From the NCBI RefSeq assembly GCF_004353845.1, contig NZ_CP037864.1:2666001-2730000 (forward strand): a stretch of DNA of 64,000 nucleotides, written 5' to 3'. The notes beneath the pieces are model-generated. The model did no database searches. It worked only from the letters and a program-made list of their open reading frames with translations, and was not told the origin of the DNA. The position numbers were made by a program, and so were the translations under genes. This document shows, piece by piece, positions 45,369 through 54,087 of the stretch (its first letter is position 1; each line of letters begins with the position of its first letter). This DNA is from Citrobacter arsenatis (GTDB lineage Bacteria > Pseudomonadota > Gammaproteobacteria > Enterobacterales > Enterobacteriaceae).

Positions 45369-46131
45369 AAAATGCCTCCGCATGGAGTAATGCCGATCAT
45401 TTAACGACGAGCAATAGTTGTAACTATACCTAAGAGCGGCATATCCGGAGGTAATGAATTTGTTGCCCCCGGTATTTGTTACGTTCACCTTATGTTTTTC
45501 ACTTCTCTGAAACGATTACTCCCAGTGAACGTGTTAAGGGTACTATCGCCGTACCCTTAACAATCCCGACTCCCGGCGGGAAAATTGTTGCTGCGCAATA
45601 CCCTCCGCTTATTCCTCCAGGCTACCGGGCCGGGCGCGAGGTAGCGTCCTTGCAAAGCGCGCCCTGAGCCAGCATCCATGCTGGCTCTCCCGGCCTTACG
45701 GAAAGACGTCGGCAATTTTCAGCCGGACCAGCCCACACCTGACCATCTGCGTTTTTTGTTTAAACAGCAAAACGGAGTTCACTGGAAGTCAGAGCATTGA
45801 AGCGATGACCCCGGTTCGGCTGAAAATCGATGAGGCGTTGACGGCTGACCGGGGCTGCCCGCAGGGATGCGGGCAGAGGGGATGGCCTGCACGGATGCAG
45901 GCTCGGCCCCGACCCGACAGGCAGACGGCATAAGACGAATAACTCGCGCAGCGACGATTTTCCCGCCGGGAGCCTGGGTTGCAAGGGAGGCGGCGGTGAG
46001 CCTCCCTTGCACGTTCACGGGTACCTGTGCTTCAGAAAAGTGAAAAGCTGAAGTGAACGGAACCCTGAGTAGGAGTCACATGTTCTCCATAATGCTTAAC
46101 TGACAAGCATTACTCCGAATGGAGGCATTTT
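45369..46131. repeat. palindromic element of two inverted, diverged structured units
   Basis: 763 bp between tpx and tyrR. Both ends carry a 25-bp inverted repeat (45369-45393 and 46107-46131, starting AAAATGCCTCC and ending GGAGTAATGC inward). Reading inward, each arm has the same series: a CGTTCAC / GTGAACG outer pair around TTTTCACTT-TCTGAA, an 11-bp hairpin, CTCCCGGCGGGAAAAT-GT-GCTGCGC, a 9-bp hairpin with loop TCCN, and ATTTTCAGCCG-ACC. The arms meet at TGTTTAAACA (45757-45766). Stems differ in sequence between arms but keep full pairing. I see no credible protein, transposase or target duplication. Confidence 0.8.
45533..45561 (+). ncRNA. left-arm conserved hairpin of the palindromic element
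   Basis: Perfect 11-bp stem GTTAAGGGTAC / GTACCCTTAAC with loop TATCGCC. The right arm has, on the minus strand at 46010-45981, stem GCAAGGGAGGC / GCCTCCCTTGC with loop TCACCGCC. Six of 11 pairs differ and all remain paired. A second pair of hairpins (45666-45687 and 45876-45855) shows three further compensated pairs. Transcription is not shown. Confidence 0.5.
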
Positions 46132-46142
46132 CATTTACGACA

Positions 46143-47687
46143 TTACTCTTCGCTTTTTTTCTGTTGGCTCAAACCATATTCGCGAAGTTTATTGGCGATC
46201 GCAGTATGTGAAACACCAAGCCGTTTGGCCAGTTTACGCGTGCTGGGATAGTTCATATACAGTTGCGTCAGCACAGAGCGTTCAAAGCGGCTGGTAATCT
46301 CATCCAGCGACCCTTCCATCACCTCTTCTCCGACCGCAACCGTTGCCGCATCGTAATCCGGCAGTAAAATATCCTGCGGCCGCAGCTCATAACCTTCAAG
46401 CTGAGTCAGCGCCCGATAAATAGCATTTTTAAGCTGACGCACGTTGCCCGGCCAACCGTAGCGGGTTAACACCGTGCTGAGGTCGGCGGACAGCTTCGGA
46501 CGCGGCACGCCCTGCTCGTCGGCGAAGCGCGCCACAAACAGTTCGGTAAGCGGCATAATATCCTGCGGGCAATCGCGCAGCGGTGGCAGGTTTAGCGTCA
46601 GTACATTCAGCCGATAATAGAGGTCTTCACGGAAAAGTCCTTTTTGTACCAGCTCCACAAGGTTCTTTTGCGTTGCACAAATCACGCGAACATCAACATG
46701 CACTTCGTGATCTTCTCCCACACGCCGGAACGTGCCGTCATTGAGAAAACGCAGCAACTTGGTCTGCATACGCGGCGACATTTCGCCAATTTCATCTAAC
46801 AGAACCGAACCACCATTCGCCTGCTCAAAGAAGCCTTTTTTGCCTTCCGGTGCATGGCCAAACAGTTCGCTTTCGACCGCATCTTCAGGAATTGACGCGC
46901 AGTTCAGCGCCAAATACGGCTTCGACGCGCGCGGACTTGCCAGGTGGCAGGCATGAGCAAAGAGATCTTTGCCGGTACCGGTATTACCGGTTATCAGCAG
47001 CGGCGCGCTCAGTGTCGCCAGCTTACGCGCCTGCTCCACCACGTGTTTCATTTTGGCACTGACGGCAATAATCTGGCTAAATGCGCTCAGATCCTGGGTC
47101 GTCATATTTTGCAACTGACGTCCCATCCGCAGGGTGGAACGTAGCATGACAACGGCCCCGGTCAGCATCTGCTCCTGATTTTCACCCTGCAAATGGACCG
47201 GCGTAATTTCCATCAGGAAATTCTGTCCGTTAATGACGACATGTTCGCTATGGGAATCCTGTGGATTGCTTTCGAGCCAGCGCTGAAAGTTAAACCCGTT
47301 GATTAACTGGGCGGCGGTATGATTGCGCATCCGATCCTGAGTGTGCGCGAAAAGCTGACAACTCGCAGGGTTCGCCATCTCGATTTTGCTTTTCATGTCC
47401 AGAGAAAGGACCGGTTCTGGCAATGCCTCAAGCAGCGCGCTCAGCGCAAGATGTTCACGCTCGGAGGGCATCCAGGGCACGGTACGCACATCCGTAACCC
47501 CTGAGATACGGCGGATTTCAGCCATCAGGCTGCTGAAGTTAGTGAACTCCAGTTCCGCAAAATTGAGGTAAATTCGCCCGATGGGGTCAATCTCGATACC
47601 GCGCAAATCAATGCCTCTCAGCACCAGTAAATCGAGCAATTCGCGGGTCAGACCAAGTCGGTCTTCACAAAAGACTTCCAAACGCAT
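46143..47687 (-). CDS. tyrR: aromatic amino acid regulator TyrR
   Basis: 514 aa. Controls aromatic amino acid synthesis and transport genes. N-terminal ACT-like domain (MRLEVFCEDRLGLTREL), PAS domain (~78-190), sigma-54-type AAA+ domain with GNTGTGKDLF and ESELFGHAPEGKKGFFEQANGG, lacking the GAFTGA loop as expected for TyrR, and C-terminal helix-turn-helix STRKLAKRLGVSHTAIANKL. The ATG at 47687 has AAGG 5 nt upstream and gives the E. coli start. A TyrR box lies upstream. Confidence 0.96.
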   Translation of the reverse strand: MRLEVFCEDRLGLTRELLDLLVLRGIDLRGIEIDPIGRIYLNFAELEFTNFSSLMAEIRRISGVTDVRTVPWMPSEREHLALSALLEALPEPVLSLDMKSKIEMANPASCQLFAHTQDRMRNHTAAQLINGFNFQRWLESNPQDSHSEHVVINGQNFLMEITPVHLQGENQEQMLTGAVVMLRSTLRMGRQLQNMTTQDLSAFSQIIAVSAKMKHVVEQARKLATLSAPLLITGNTGTGKDLFAHACHLASPRASKPYLALNCASIPEDAVESELFGHAPEGKKGFFEQANGGSVLLDEIGEMSPRMQTKLLRFLNDGTFRRVGEDHEVHVDVRVICATQKNLVELVQKGLFREDLYYRLNVLTLNLPPLRDCPQDIMPLTELFVARFADEQGVPRPKLSADLSTVLTRYGWPGNVRQLKNAIYRALTQLEGYELRPQDILLPDYDAATVAVGEEVMEGSLDEITSRFERSVLTQLYMNYPSTRKLAKRLGVSHTAIANKLREYGLSQQKKSEE

Positions 47688-47757
47688 AGGAACCTTCACC
47701 TGGACAAGGGATTATATGTTAAATGATAAGACAGTATTTCGTTTGCAGGAAGAACTC

Positions 47758-47775
47758 TGTCAACAAATATTGACA
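47758..47775. promoter_or_regulatory. TyrR box upstream of tyrR
   Basis: TGTCAACAAATATTGACA is a perfect TGTCAA-N6-TTGACA palindrome (TyrR consensus TGTAAA-N6-TTTACA) about 70 bp before the tyrR start, consistent with autoregulation. Confidence 0.75.
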
Positions 47776-47785
47776 GCTCGATGGA

Positions 47786-47830
47786 AAATTGGGCGCCAGG
47801 ACGTAAAGTTAAACAACTGACGCCCAATTT
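47786..47830 (-). terminator. inverted repeat after ycjF
   Basis: Perfect 10-bp arms AAATTGGGCG / CGCCCAATTT around a 25-base spacer immediately after the ycjF stop. It probably ends the ycjX-ycjF transcript before tyrR. Confidence 0.5.
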
Positions 47831-47834
47831 TTAG

Positions 47835-48896
47835 CTAACTTTCGCGTGGAGATTTGTTCTTTTGTAAGGTTTCCTTCACCTGACCAATTAATTGACGGCG
47901 AAAATCGCCCAGTCGTGGCTTATCGTCATCGATCCACGGTAGCGGTCGGCACAGTTCCATGGCTTTAATGCCCAGTCGCGCAGTTAATAACCCCGCGCCA
48001 ATGCCCTGTGCGGCACGCGTTGATAAGCGGGCGGCTAAATCCTGCGACATCCAGTCCATTCCCACTTCCCGCACCAGTTCACTGGCCCCGGCAAAAGCAA
48101 TATTCAGCAGTACCAGACGGAACAAGCGCAGGCGGCTGTAATAACCAAGTTCAATGCCATACAGCGATGCAATGCGATTAATCAGCCGCAAATTGCGCCA
48201 GGCGATAAACGCCATATCCACCAGCGCCAGTGGGCTGACGGCAATCATCAGCGTCGACTCCGCCGCTGAACGGCTAATCTCACGTCGGGCCTGCGCATCC
48301 AGCACCGGCTGCACAAGATGGGCATACAGGCTGACCACTTCGCGATCGTTCTGCGTTTCATGAATTGAGGCATACCAACGCTGTAGCGCCGGATGGGACT
48401 GATCGATACCCGCCTGCTGCGCCAGCTTTTCACAAAATGCACGACCTTTTCCGGTTCCATGGCTGTGGAGCAGATCTCGTGCTTCGTCACGCTCGTGCGC
48501 GCGCTGGCGTAAGCGCCACAACCGACGCCACTCGGTCGCAACCGATCCAACGCCCGCACCGATAATCAATGCGCCAGCGGCACATCCTCCCAGCGCGACC
48601 CAGTCCTGAGTCTGCCAGGCGTTCATGGTCCACTGCACACCCTGCGCGACAACGCTCGCGCCAAACAGCGCCAGCCCACCCATCACCATCTTACGCCACA
48701 GACTGCGTTTAGGGCGTAAGGCCGCATCAATGACAGCCTCCGCCTGACCTTCGTCTTCCAGTGGTTCATCCACTTTCGCCGGAGAAAAAGTCTGCGCCTC
48801 CGTCTCATTGAACATCTGCTGCGCTTTAAACGCCGCGTTTTGTTCCACCTCCAGCGGACCTGAGAAATCGATACGCGGTTTTAACGGCTCGCTCAT
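47835..48896 (-). CDS. ycjF: YcjF: DUF697 inner-membrane protein
   Basis: 353 aa, the K-12 length. Hydrophilic N-terminal ~70 residues, two hydrophobic segments (about 70-90 and 100-120), and a C-terminal DUF697 domain (residues ~210-335). It is co-transcribed with ycjX (4-bp overlap) and belongs to the phage-shock regulon in enterics. The biochemical role is unknown. Confidence 0.94.
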   Translation of the reverse strand: MSEPLKPRIDFSGPLEVEQNAAFKAQQMFNETEAQTFSPAKVDEPLEDEGQAEAVIDAALRPKRSLWRKMVMGGLALFGASVVAQGVQWTMNAWQTQDWVALGGCAAGALIIGAGVGSVATEWRRLWRLRQRAHERDEARDLLHSHGTGKGRAFCEKLAQQAGIDQSHPALQRWYASIHETQNDREVVSLYAHLVQPVLDAQARREISRSAAESTLMIAVSPLALVDMAFIAWRNLRLINRIASLYGIELGYYSRLRLFRLVLLNIAFAGASELVREVGMDWMSQDLAARLSTRAAQGIGAGLLTARLGIKAMELCRPLPWIDDDKPRLGDFRRQLIGQVKETLQKNKSPRES

Positions 48897-50290
48897 CGCA
48901 ATTTATCTCCTATTAAAAACTCCAGCGCGGCATCAAGACGAATATGCGGTAAGGGTTTATCAACATCCATAACCTGTGGGCGAAATGCCTCAAACTGGAA
49001 GCCCTGGCTGTCCCAGAATGCTTGTCCCGGTAGTCGTGCGGGCACTTCTCCCGGATAAACGGTTAACGGTTCGCCATCGCTCAGGCGATTGCCACGCAGC
49101 GCCGGAATTTTTTCGCCCTTCACATCGATCAGGCCGCTGGTGGTTGCCTGCACCGATGCCAGACCCAGACAATCCATGCTGATACCTTCGAACGCAGCGT
49201 TTTGCCAGGCGTCCTGGATTAATTGCTGCAATAACGACACCATATTGGCGTGCTGGTCGACCGTGACGTGGTCGGCTTTGGTGGCGGCAAAAAGCAGTTT
49301 GTCGATCACCGGAGAAAACAGCCGACGAAACAGCGTGCGCTGTCCGTAATGGAAGCTTTGCATCAGTTGGGTGAGCGCCAGACGCATGTCGTTAAACGCC
49401 TGTGGCCCGCTGTTGAGCGGCTGCAGGCAATCGACAAGTACAATCTGGCGGTCAAAGCGCAGGAAGTGATTCTTATAAAATCCCTTCACGACTTTTTCAC
49501 AGTAATAGTTAAACCTGTCGCGCAGCATGCCCGCGTTGGTGTGTTTGTCTGCCTGCGCCAGCTTCGATTCACCATAAGCATCAACGTCCGGCCACGGGAA
49601 GAATTGCAGCGCAGGCGCGCCTGCCATATCCCCGGGCAGGACAAAACGCCCCGGCTGAATAAAATGCAGCCCCTGCTGTTTGCATTGGTGCAAATATTCC
49701 GTCCAGGCAGCAGCGATCTCCGCCAGACGATTCTCATCAGCAGGTGCCAGCGGATCCAGCCCCTGGCATAACTGCCGCCATTTTGCCGACCATTCGCCTC
49801 GCTGCCCCTGTAATAAACCGGTCATTTGCCGCGACCAGCTTAGATAATCCTGGGCGAGCATCGGCAAATCGAGCAGCCACTCCCCCGGATAATCGACGAT
49901 TTCCAGGTACAACGTGGAGGTATCTTTAAAGTGACGCAGTAAAGAGTCATTGGATTTGTAGCGCAGCGCGAGGCGTATTTCACTCACACCACGCGTCGGC
50001 GTCGGCCAGGTCGGCGGAGAGCCATACAACTGCGCCAGTCCCTCATCATAGGTAAAGCGAGGAATACCAAAATCGCGTTGTGGAACTCGTTTGACACCGA
50101 GCAAACGCTCTTCGCGCACGCAACTGAGCAACGGCAAACGCGCACCCGCATGAATATTGAGTAACTGGTTTACCATTGCGGTGATAAACGCCGTCTTACC
50201 GCTACGACTAAGTCCGGTGACAGCCAGGCGCAAATGCCGGTCTACGCCGCGATTAACCAGCGAATTGAGTTCATTTTTAAGTCGCTTCAT
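48893..50290 (-). CDS. ycjX: YcjX: DUF463 P-loop NTPase-like protein
   Basis: 465 aa from the second ATG (MKRLKNELNSLVNRG), the K-12 length; an ATG two codons earlier is possible. Walker A GLSRSGKTAF near residue 30 and a Walker B-like LEIVDYPGEW. The DUF463 family is a heat-shock and phage-shock linked GTPase-like group. Here the next upstream gene on the same strand is pspE (142 bp away). Confidence 0.94.
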   Translation of the reverse strand: MKRLKNELNSLVNRGVDRHLRLAVTGLSRSGKTAFITAMVNQLLNIHAGARLPLLSCVREERLLGVKRVPQRDFGIPRFTYDEGLAQLYGSPPTWPTPTRGVSEIRLALRYKSNDSLLRHFKDTSTLYLEIVDYPGEWLLDLPMLAQDYLSWSRQMTGLLQGQRGEWSAKWRQLCQGLDPLAPADENRLAEIAAAWTEYLHQCKQQGLHFIQPGRFVLPGDMAGAPALQFFPWPDVDAYGESKLAQADKHTNAGMLRDRFNYYCEKVVKGFYKNHFLRFDRQIVLVDCLQPLNSGPQAFNDMRLALTQLMQSFHYGQRTLFRRLFSPVIDKLLFAATKADHVTVDQHANMVSLLQQLIQDAWQNAAFEGISMDCLGLASVQATTSGLIDVKGEKIPALRGNRLSDGEPLTVYPGEVPARLPGQAFWDSQGFQFEAFRPQVMDVDKPLPHIRLDAALEFLIGDKLR

Positions 50291-50432
50291 CGCCATCCCG
50301 TTTTGCTGAAGGAACCGAAGAAATTATAACAAACAGGAAGTAAAGATAGGGGTCAATTCTTACTTATCAACTACCTGAGCTGTATCAGGCGGCATTAATC
50401 TTACCGCCTGTAGCAGAATGAATGCGGGAAGT

Positions 50433-50750
50433 TTATTTATTCTCTACTTTGGGAAGCGCTATCTGATTGATGCCACCTTCGTTGGTCACCTGCGTGTAGC
50501 CCATTTCAGTTAACATATCCTTCGCCTGCCCTGATTGACGTCCGGAGTTGCAGTACAGCTTCACCGTGTCGTTCTTATCAGGAACTTCAGCGGCGATACG
50601 CGCCTTCATCTCTTTTAACGGAATGTTGACGGCCCCCTGAATATGCTGCTGTTGGTACTGTTCAGGAACGCGAACATCAATCCAATGCTCGGCAGCATAA
50701 ACCGGCATGCCGATGACCAGTGCCAACGCTAATACGCCTTTTTTCAACAT
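50433..50750 (-). CDS. pspE: periplasmic thiosulfate sulfurtransferase PspE
   Basis: 105 aa. Signal peptide MLKKGVLALALVIGMPVYA, then a single rhodanese domain (DVRVPEQYQQQHIQGAVNIP) with the catalytic Cys in YCNSGRQSGQ. ATG chosen at 50750 (ribosome site GGGAAGATATT); the frame is open 30 codons upstream without a good start. In K-12 pspE ends the pspABCDE run and is followed by ycjM. Here it lies between ycjX and the divergent ycjW, so the ycj island separates it from the rest of psp. Confidence 0.94.
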   Translation of the reverse strand: MLKKGVLALALVIGMPVYAAEHWIDVRVPEQYQQQHIQGAVNIPLKEMKARIAAEVPDKNDTVKLYCNSGRQSGQAKDMLTEMGYTQVTNEGGINQIALPKVENK

Positions 50751-50979
50751 AATATCTTCCCGACTGATTGTTGGATTTAACCACCACACTATACGCCAGT
50801 TCTTAAGAAAATATTGCGACTGCATTATCACCGTCTGCACCCGTGGACGTATTGTTCATCAGGCGACACAAAGTGCGGTTAGCCTTTTGATTTTCTTGCC
50901 CGCATTCCGAGATTGTTGTCATTCGCCAATTAACTCCATAATATGTCCGCCATTGACTCTCGGACGGAGCTTGGGATCT

Positions 50980-51990
50980 ATGTCTCCTACCATTTATGAT
51001 ATTGCACGAGCCGCTGGCGTATCAAAATCCACGGTATCGCGCGTGCTTAATAAGCAAACCAACATCTCGCCGGAAGCGCTTGAAAAGGTGCTGCGCGCTA
51101 TTGATGAGTTACAGTATCAGCCCAATAAACTTGCTCGTGCGCTTACCTCCTCCGGGTTTGATGCAATAATGGTGATATCTACCCGTTCTGCGAAAACAAC
51201 CGCCGGTAATCCGTTTTTCTCTGAAGTGCTGCATGCAATTACTGCCAAGGCTGAAGAGGTCGGTTTTGATGTCATATTACAGACGTCACGAAGTACTGAA
51301 GATGACTTACAAAAATGTGAGAGCAAAATTAAGCAGAAATTGATCAAAGGGATCATTATGCTGAGCTCTCCTGCCGATGAGTCATTTTTTTCGCGGTTGG
51401 ATAAATACAACGTTCCGGTCGTCGTTATTGGTAAAGTCGAAGGTGAATACGCTAATGTCTACTCTGTAGACACCGATAACTATCGCGACAGCATCACGCT
51501 GACAAATGCGCTTATTGAGAGTGGCCATCGTAATATAGCCTGTTTGCATGCGCCGCTTGATGTTCATGTTTCTATCGATCGCGTTAACGGTTATAAAACC
51601 AGCCTTCAGGCGCATAAGATTAAAATGCGCGAGGAGTGGATTATTGACGGGGGTTATACCCATGAAACGGCCCTGCTTGCTTCACGAAAATTACTGAGTC
51701 AACAACCGTTACCCGATGCCGTTTTTGCCACCGACAGTTTAAAAATAATGAGCCTATATCGCGTGGCGGCTGAGAAAAATATCACCATCCCGCAACAACT
51801 TGCCGTTGTTGGCTATAGTAATGAGCTGTTGTCTTTTATGCTCACGCCCGTTCCTGGCGGTATTGATGTGCCTACTCAGCAACTGGGTGAGCAAAGCTGT
51901 AATTTATTATTTAACCTGATTGCGGGTGAGAAAGGATTACAAAATATCACGGTCAGCACGCAAATATCGCTGGCTGACTCGCTGGTGTAA
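50980..51990 (+). CDS. ycjW: LacI-family regulator YcjW
   Basis: 336 aa. N-terminal helix-turn-helix TIYDIARAAGVSKSTVSRVLN and the periplasmic-binding-protein-like sensor domain. ATG at 50980 gives MSPTIYDIARAAGV; the frame is open far upstream but only this start fits the family. In E. coli YcjW represses the ycj operon and also affects pspE and hydrogen sulfide production. Here it is divergent from pspE and convergent with ompG. Confidence 0.95.
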   Translation: MSPTIYDIARAAGVSKSTVSRVLNKQTNISPEALEKVLRAIDELQYQPNKLARALTSSGFDAIMVISTRSAKTTAGNPFFSEVLHAITAKAEEVGFDVILQTSRSTEDDLQKCESKIKQKLIKGIIMLSSPADESFFSRLDKYNVPVVVIGKVEGEYANVYSVDTDNYRDSITLTNALIESGHRNIACLHAPLDVHVSIDRVNGYKTSLQAHKIKMREEWIIDGGYTHETALLASRKLLSQQPLPDAVFATDSLKIMSLYRVAAEKNITIPQQLAVVGYSNELLSFMLTPVPGGIDVPTQQLGEQSCNLLFNLIAGEKGLQNITVSTQISLADSLV

Positions 51991-51993
51991 AAA

Positions 51994-52014
51994 CTGGGGC
52001 ATATAATGCCCCAG
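51994..52014. terminator. bidirectional terminator between ycjW and ompG
   Basis: Perfect 8-bp stem CTGGGGCA / TGCCCCAG around TATAA in the 30-bp gap between two convergent genes. Confidence 0.8.
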
Positions 52015-52020
52015 CCTATT

Positions 52021-52926
52021 TTAGAATGCGTAGTTCACGCCTATACCAGCATAATGGAATCTGTCGCTTTCGCCTTCATCGTGATCTTCCCACTCATAGG
52101 CATACTCCAGTGACATTGATAAACCGTTCTGGAAATCATATGCATACAGTAACCCGAGACGATTGAAATCATGACCTTCACGTGCCGGGTCATCCTGCCA
52201 GTCCCAGTTTGACCAGCGATCAAGCCCCAGGCGGGTATACGGCGTCAGGGTAGTATTGCCGAAAGACAGTGGCAAATAAGCACGAATTTCCTGAGTTGAG
52301 AACTCACCATTATTACGTGAATCAGCCAGATTAAAGCCGCGCTCAAGGTAATAGTTGACCGTTAAGCCCACCGTTTCGTTAAACGTATAATTCAGCCCGC
52401 TCTCGCTTTCGACACGACTATCGGAGTAGCCGGTGGTGCTCAAATCATTTACGAACTGATACATCGCCAGCCAACCGCTAAAGCGCAGGTCGTCGGTCAG
52501 TTTTACATCCCAGTCCGGCTGAACTTTCCAGCGCTGCATATTGGCGGTATCTTTTCCCGGTTCATTGACATAGTGATAACCGTAATTACGGAAACCACCG
52601 GTCAGGCCGAAATTAACATCTTCGCTTTCCAGAAATTGATAGCGAACTTCCAGTTCCGGGCGATCAAACCAGGTTCCACGTTTACCCTCGCTGTAATCAA
52701 CCGGTCCTTCCTGATAATAGGCCAGCGATATTTTCCACGGTCCATTGGAGGCATTGAAATAGACTGACGGCTCCGCCAGTCCATCCATATCTTCGCCCTG
52801 ACCTTCAACGTTTTCTATTTCGTACATAGCACCGATATTAAAGTGCCAGTCATTCTTTTCAGCGGCCTGCGCACAGGCCAATCCTGCGCTCATCATCAGC
52901 GCAGTAGCGGACAGTAGGGTTTTCAT
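52021..52926 (-). CDS. ompG: monomeric oligosaccharide porin OmpG
   Basis: 301 aa, the K-12 length. Signal peptide MKTLLSATALMMSAGLACAQA, then a 14-strand barrel ending in NYAF. OmpG passes mono-, di- and trisaccharides, which fits its place at the end of the ycj disaccharide operon. It is preceded by a terminator-like hairpin after ycjV, so its expression may be partly separate. Confidence 0.95.
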   Translation of the reverse strand: MKTLLSATALMMSAGLACAQAAEKNDWHFNIGAMYEIENVEGQGEDMDGLAEPSVYFNASNGPWKISLAYYQEGPVDYSEGKRGTWFDRPELEVRYQFLESEDVNFGLTGGFRNYGYHYVNEPGKDTANMQRWKVQPDWDVKLTDDLRFSGWLAMYQFVNDLSTTGYSDSRVESESGLNYTFNETVGLTVNYYLERGFNLADSRNNGEFSTQEIRAYLPLSFGNTTLTPYTRLGLDRWSNWDWQDDPAREGHDFNRLGLLYAYDFQNGLSMSLEYAYEWEDHDEGESDRFHYAGIGVNYAF

Positions 52927-52950
52927 TATTATTCCTTGTTAAAATACTCG

Positions 52951-52973
52951 CAAAAATGCCCCAAGGCTTGGGG
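52951..52973 (-). terminator. terminator or attenuator between ycjV and ompG
   Basis: On the minus strand CCCCAAGCCTTGGGG is followed by CATTTTT. Just before it GGGGGATAACAATCCCCC forms another hairpin sharing bases, so the two could be alternatives. This is a plausible way to lower ompG relative to ycjV. Confidence 0.6.
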
Positions 52974-52994
52974 GATTGTTATCCCCCCGGAATT

Positions 52995-54077
52995 TTATTG
53001 AATAGCCACTTCAGTTTCAGCATCAAAGAAATGGCATTTCGCCATATCAAAATAAATAGTGATGTTCTCTCCTGCGTGATAATCATTCACTGCCCCAGCA
53101 CGGACCACTAACTCATGCCCCCCAACAATGGTATAAAGCATAAATTCAGCGCCGGTTAATTCTGCAACGCTAATTTTTGCCGATACACTATTTTCATTAT
53201 TAAGCTGCGGATGTATATCTTCAGGACGAATTCCCAGCGTGACCGCCTGATGTTCATAACCCTGCGCTTTTAATTGTGCTAATTTATTTTCTGGAATCGT
53301 TAATTTCAGTGTTTCAGTAACAAATTTATTACCGTCAATCGCGCCACGAATAAAATTCATAGCTGGCGAGCCAATAAATCCGGCGACGAACATATTTGCC
53401 GGGTGATTATAAACCGTTTTCGGCGCACCGACCTGTTGAACAATACCATCCTTCATAATCACAATACGCGTCGCCATGGTCATGGCTTCGGTTTGATCGT
53501 GGGTAACATATATCATGGTGGTATTGAGTTTCTGATGCAGTTTGCTGATTTCAGCCCGCATCTGAACGCGAAGTTTGGCATCGAGGTTCGATAAGGGCTC
53601 ATCCATCAGAAACACCCCTGCCTCACGAACAATCGCACGCCCTAACGCCACGCGCTGACGCTGACCACCAGATAACGCGCCGGGTTTACGTTGCAGATAA
53701 TCGCGCAGGCCAAGGATTTGCGCCGCCCAGTTGACGCGTTCCTCAATTACGGCAGGATCAATTTTCTGCATCTTCAGGCCAAACGCCATGTTGTCATAGA
53801 CGGTCATGTGCGGGTACAACGCGTAGTTCTGGAAAACCATCGCAATGTTGCGCGATTTCGCCGGCACATCGTTCATCCGTTTACCGTCGATCAGCAGATC
53901 GCCGCCGCTGATCTCCTCCAGACCGGCGATCATACGCAACGTTGTTGACTTCCCGCAGCCGGAAGGTCCAACAAAAACAATAAACTCTTTGTCTTCGATT
54001 TCCAGATTGAAGTCTTTAACGACGTGTACCTGGTTGTCGTAAATTTTTTGAATGTGTTGCAACGAAAGCTGTGCCAT
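52995..54077 (-). CDS. ycjV: ABC transporter ATP-binding protein YcjV (MalK type)
   Basis: 360 aa. Walker A GPSGCGKSTT, Q-loop FQNYALYPHMTV, signature LSGGQRQRVALGRA, Walker B VFLMDEPLSNLD, H-loop THDQTEAM, then the MalK-like C-terminal regulatory domain. It drives the YcjNOP sugar importer. The gene is complete; from memory the K-12 copy is annotated as a pseudogene, so this strain may keep a working importer. Confidence 0.94.
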   Translation of the reverse strand: MAQLSLQHIQKIYDNQVHVVKDFNLEIEDKEFIVFVGPSGCGKSTTLRMIAGLEEISGGDLLIDGKRMNDVPAKSRNIAMVFQNYALYPHMTVYDNMAFGLKMQKIDPAVIEERVNWAAQILGLRDYLQRKPGALSGGQRQRVALGRAIVREAGVFLMDEPLSNLDAKLRVQMRAEISKLHQKLNTTMIYVTHDQTEAMTMATRIVIMKDGIVQQVGAPKTVYNHPANMFVAGFIGSPAMNFIRGAIDGNKFVTETLKLTIPENKLAQLKAQGYEHQAVTLGIRPEDIHPQLNNENSVSAKISVAELTGAEFMLYTIVGGHELVVRAGAVNDYHAGENITIYFDMAKCHFFDAETEVAIQ

Positions 54078-54087
54078 GTTGAATCCT

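Noticed and set aside
45476..45667. ORF of 63 codons in the left arm of the palindromic element, containing PGGKIVAA
   Set aside because: It shares PGGKIVAA with an ORF in the right arm, but the shared DNA is the structured CCCGGCGGGAAAAT block and the stems change in a paired way. RNA or DNA structure explains the similarity better. There is no good ribosome site.
45779..46018. ORF of 79 codons in the right arm of the palindromic element
   Set aside because: Same reasoning as for the left arm. Often such frames are annotated as hypothetical proteins, but nothing in the sequence supports translation.
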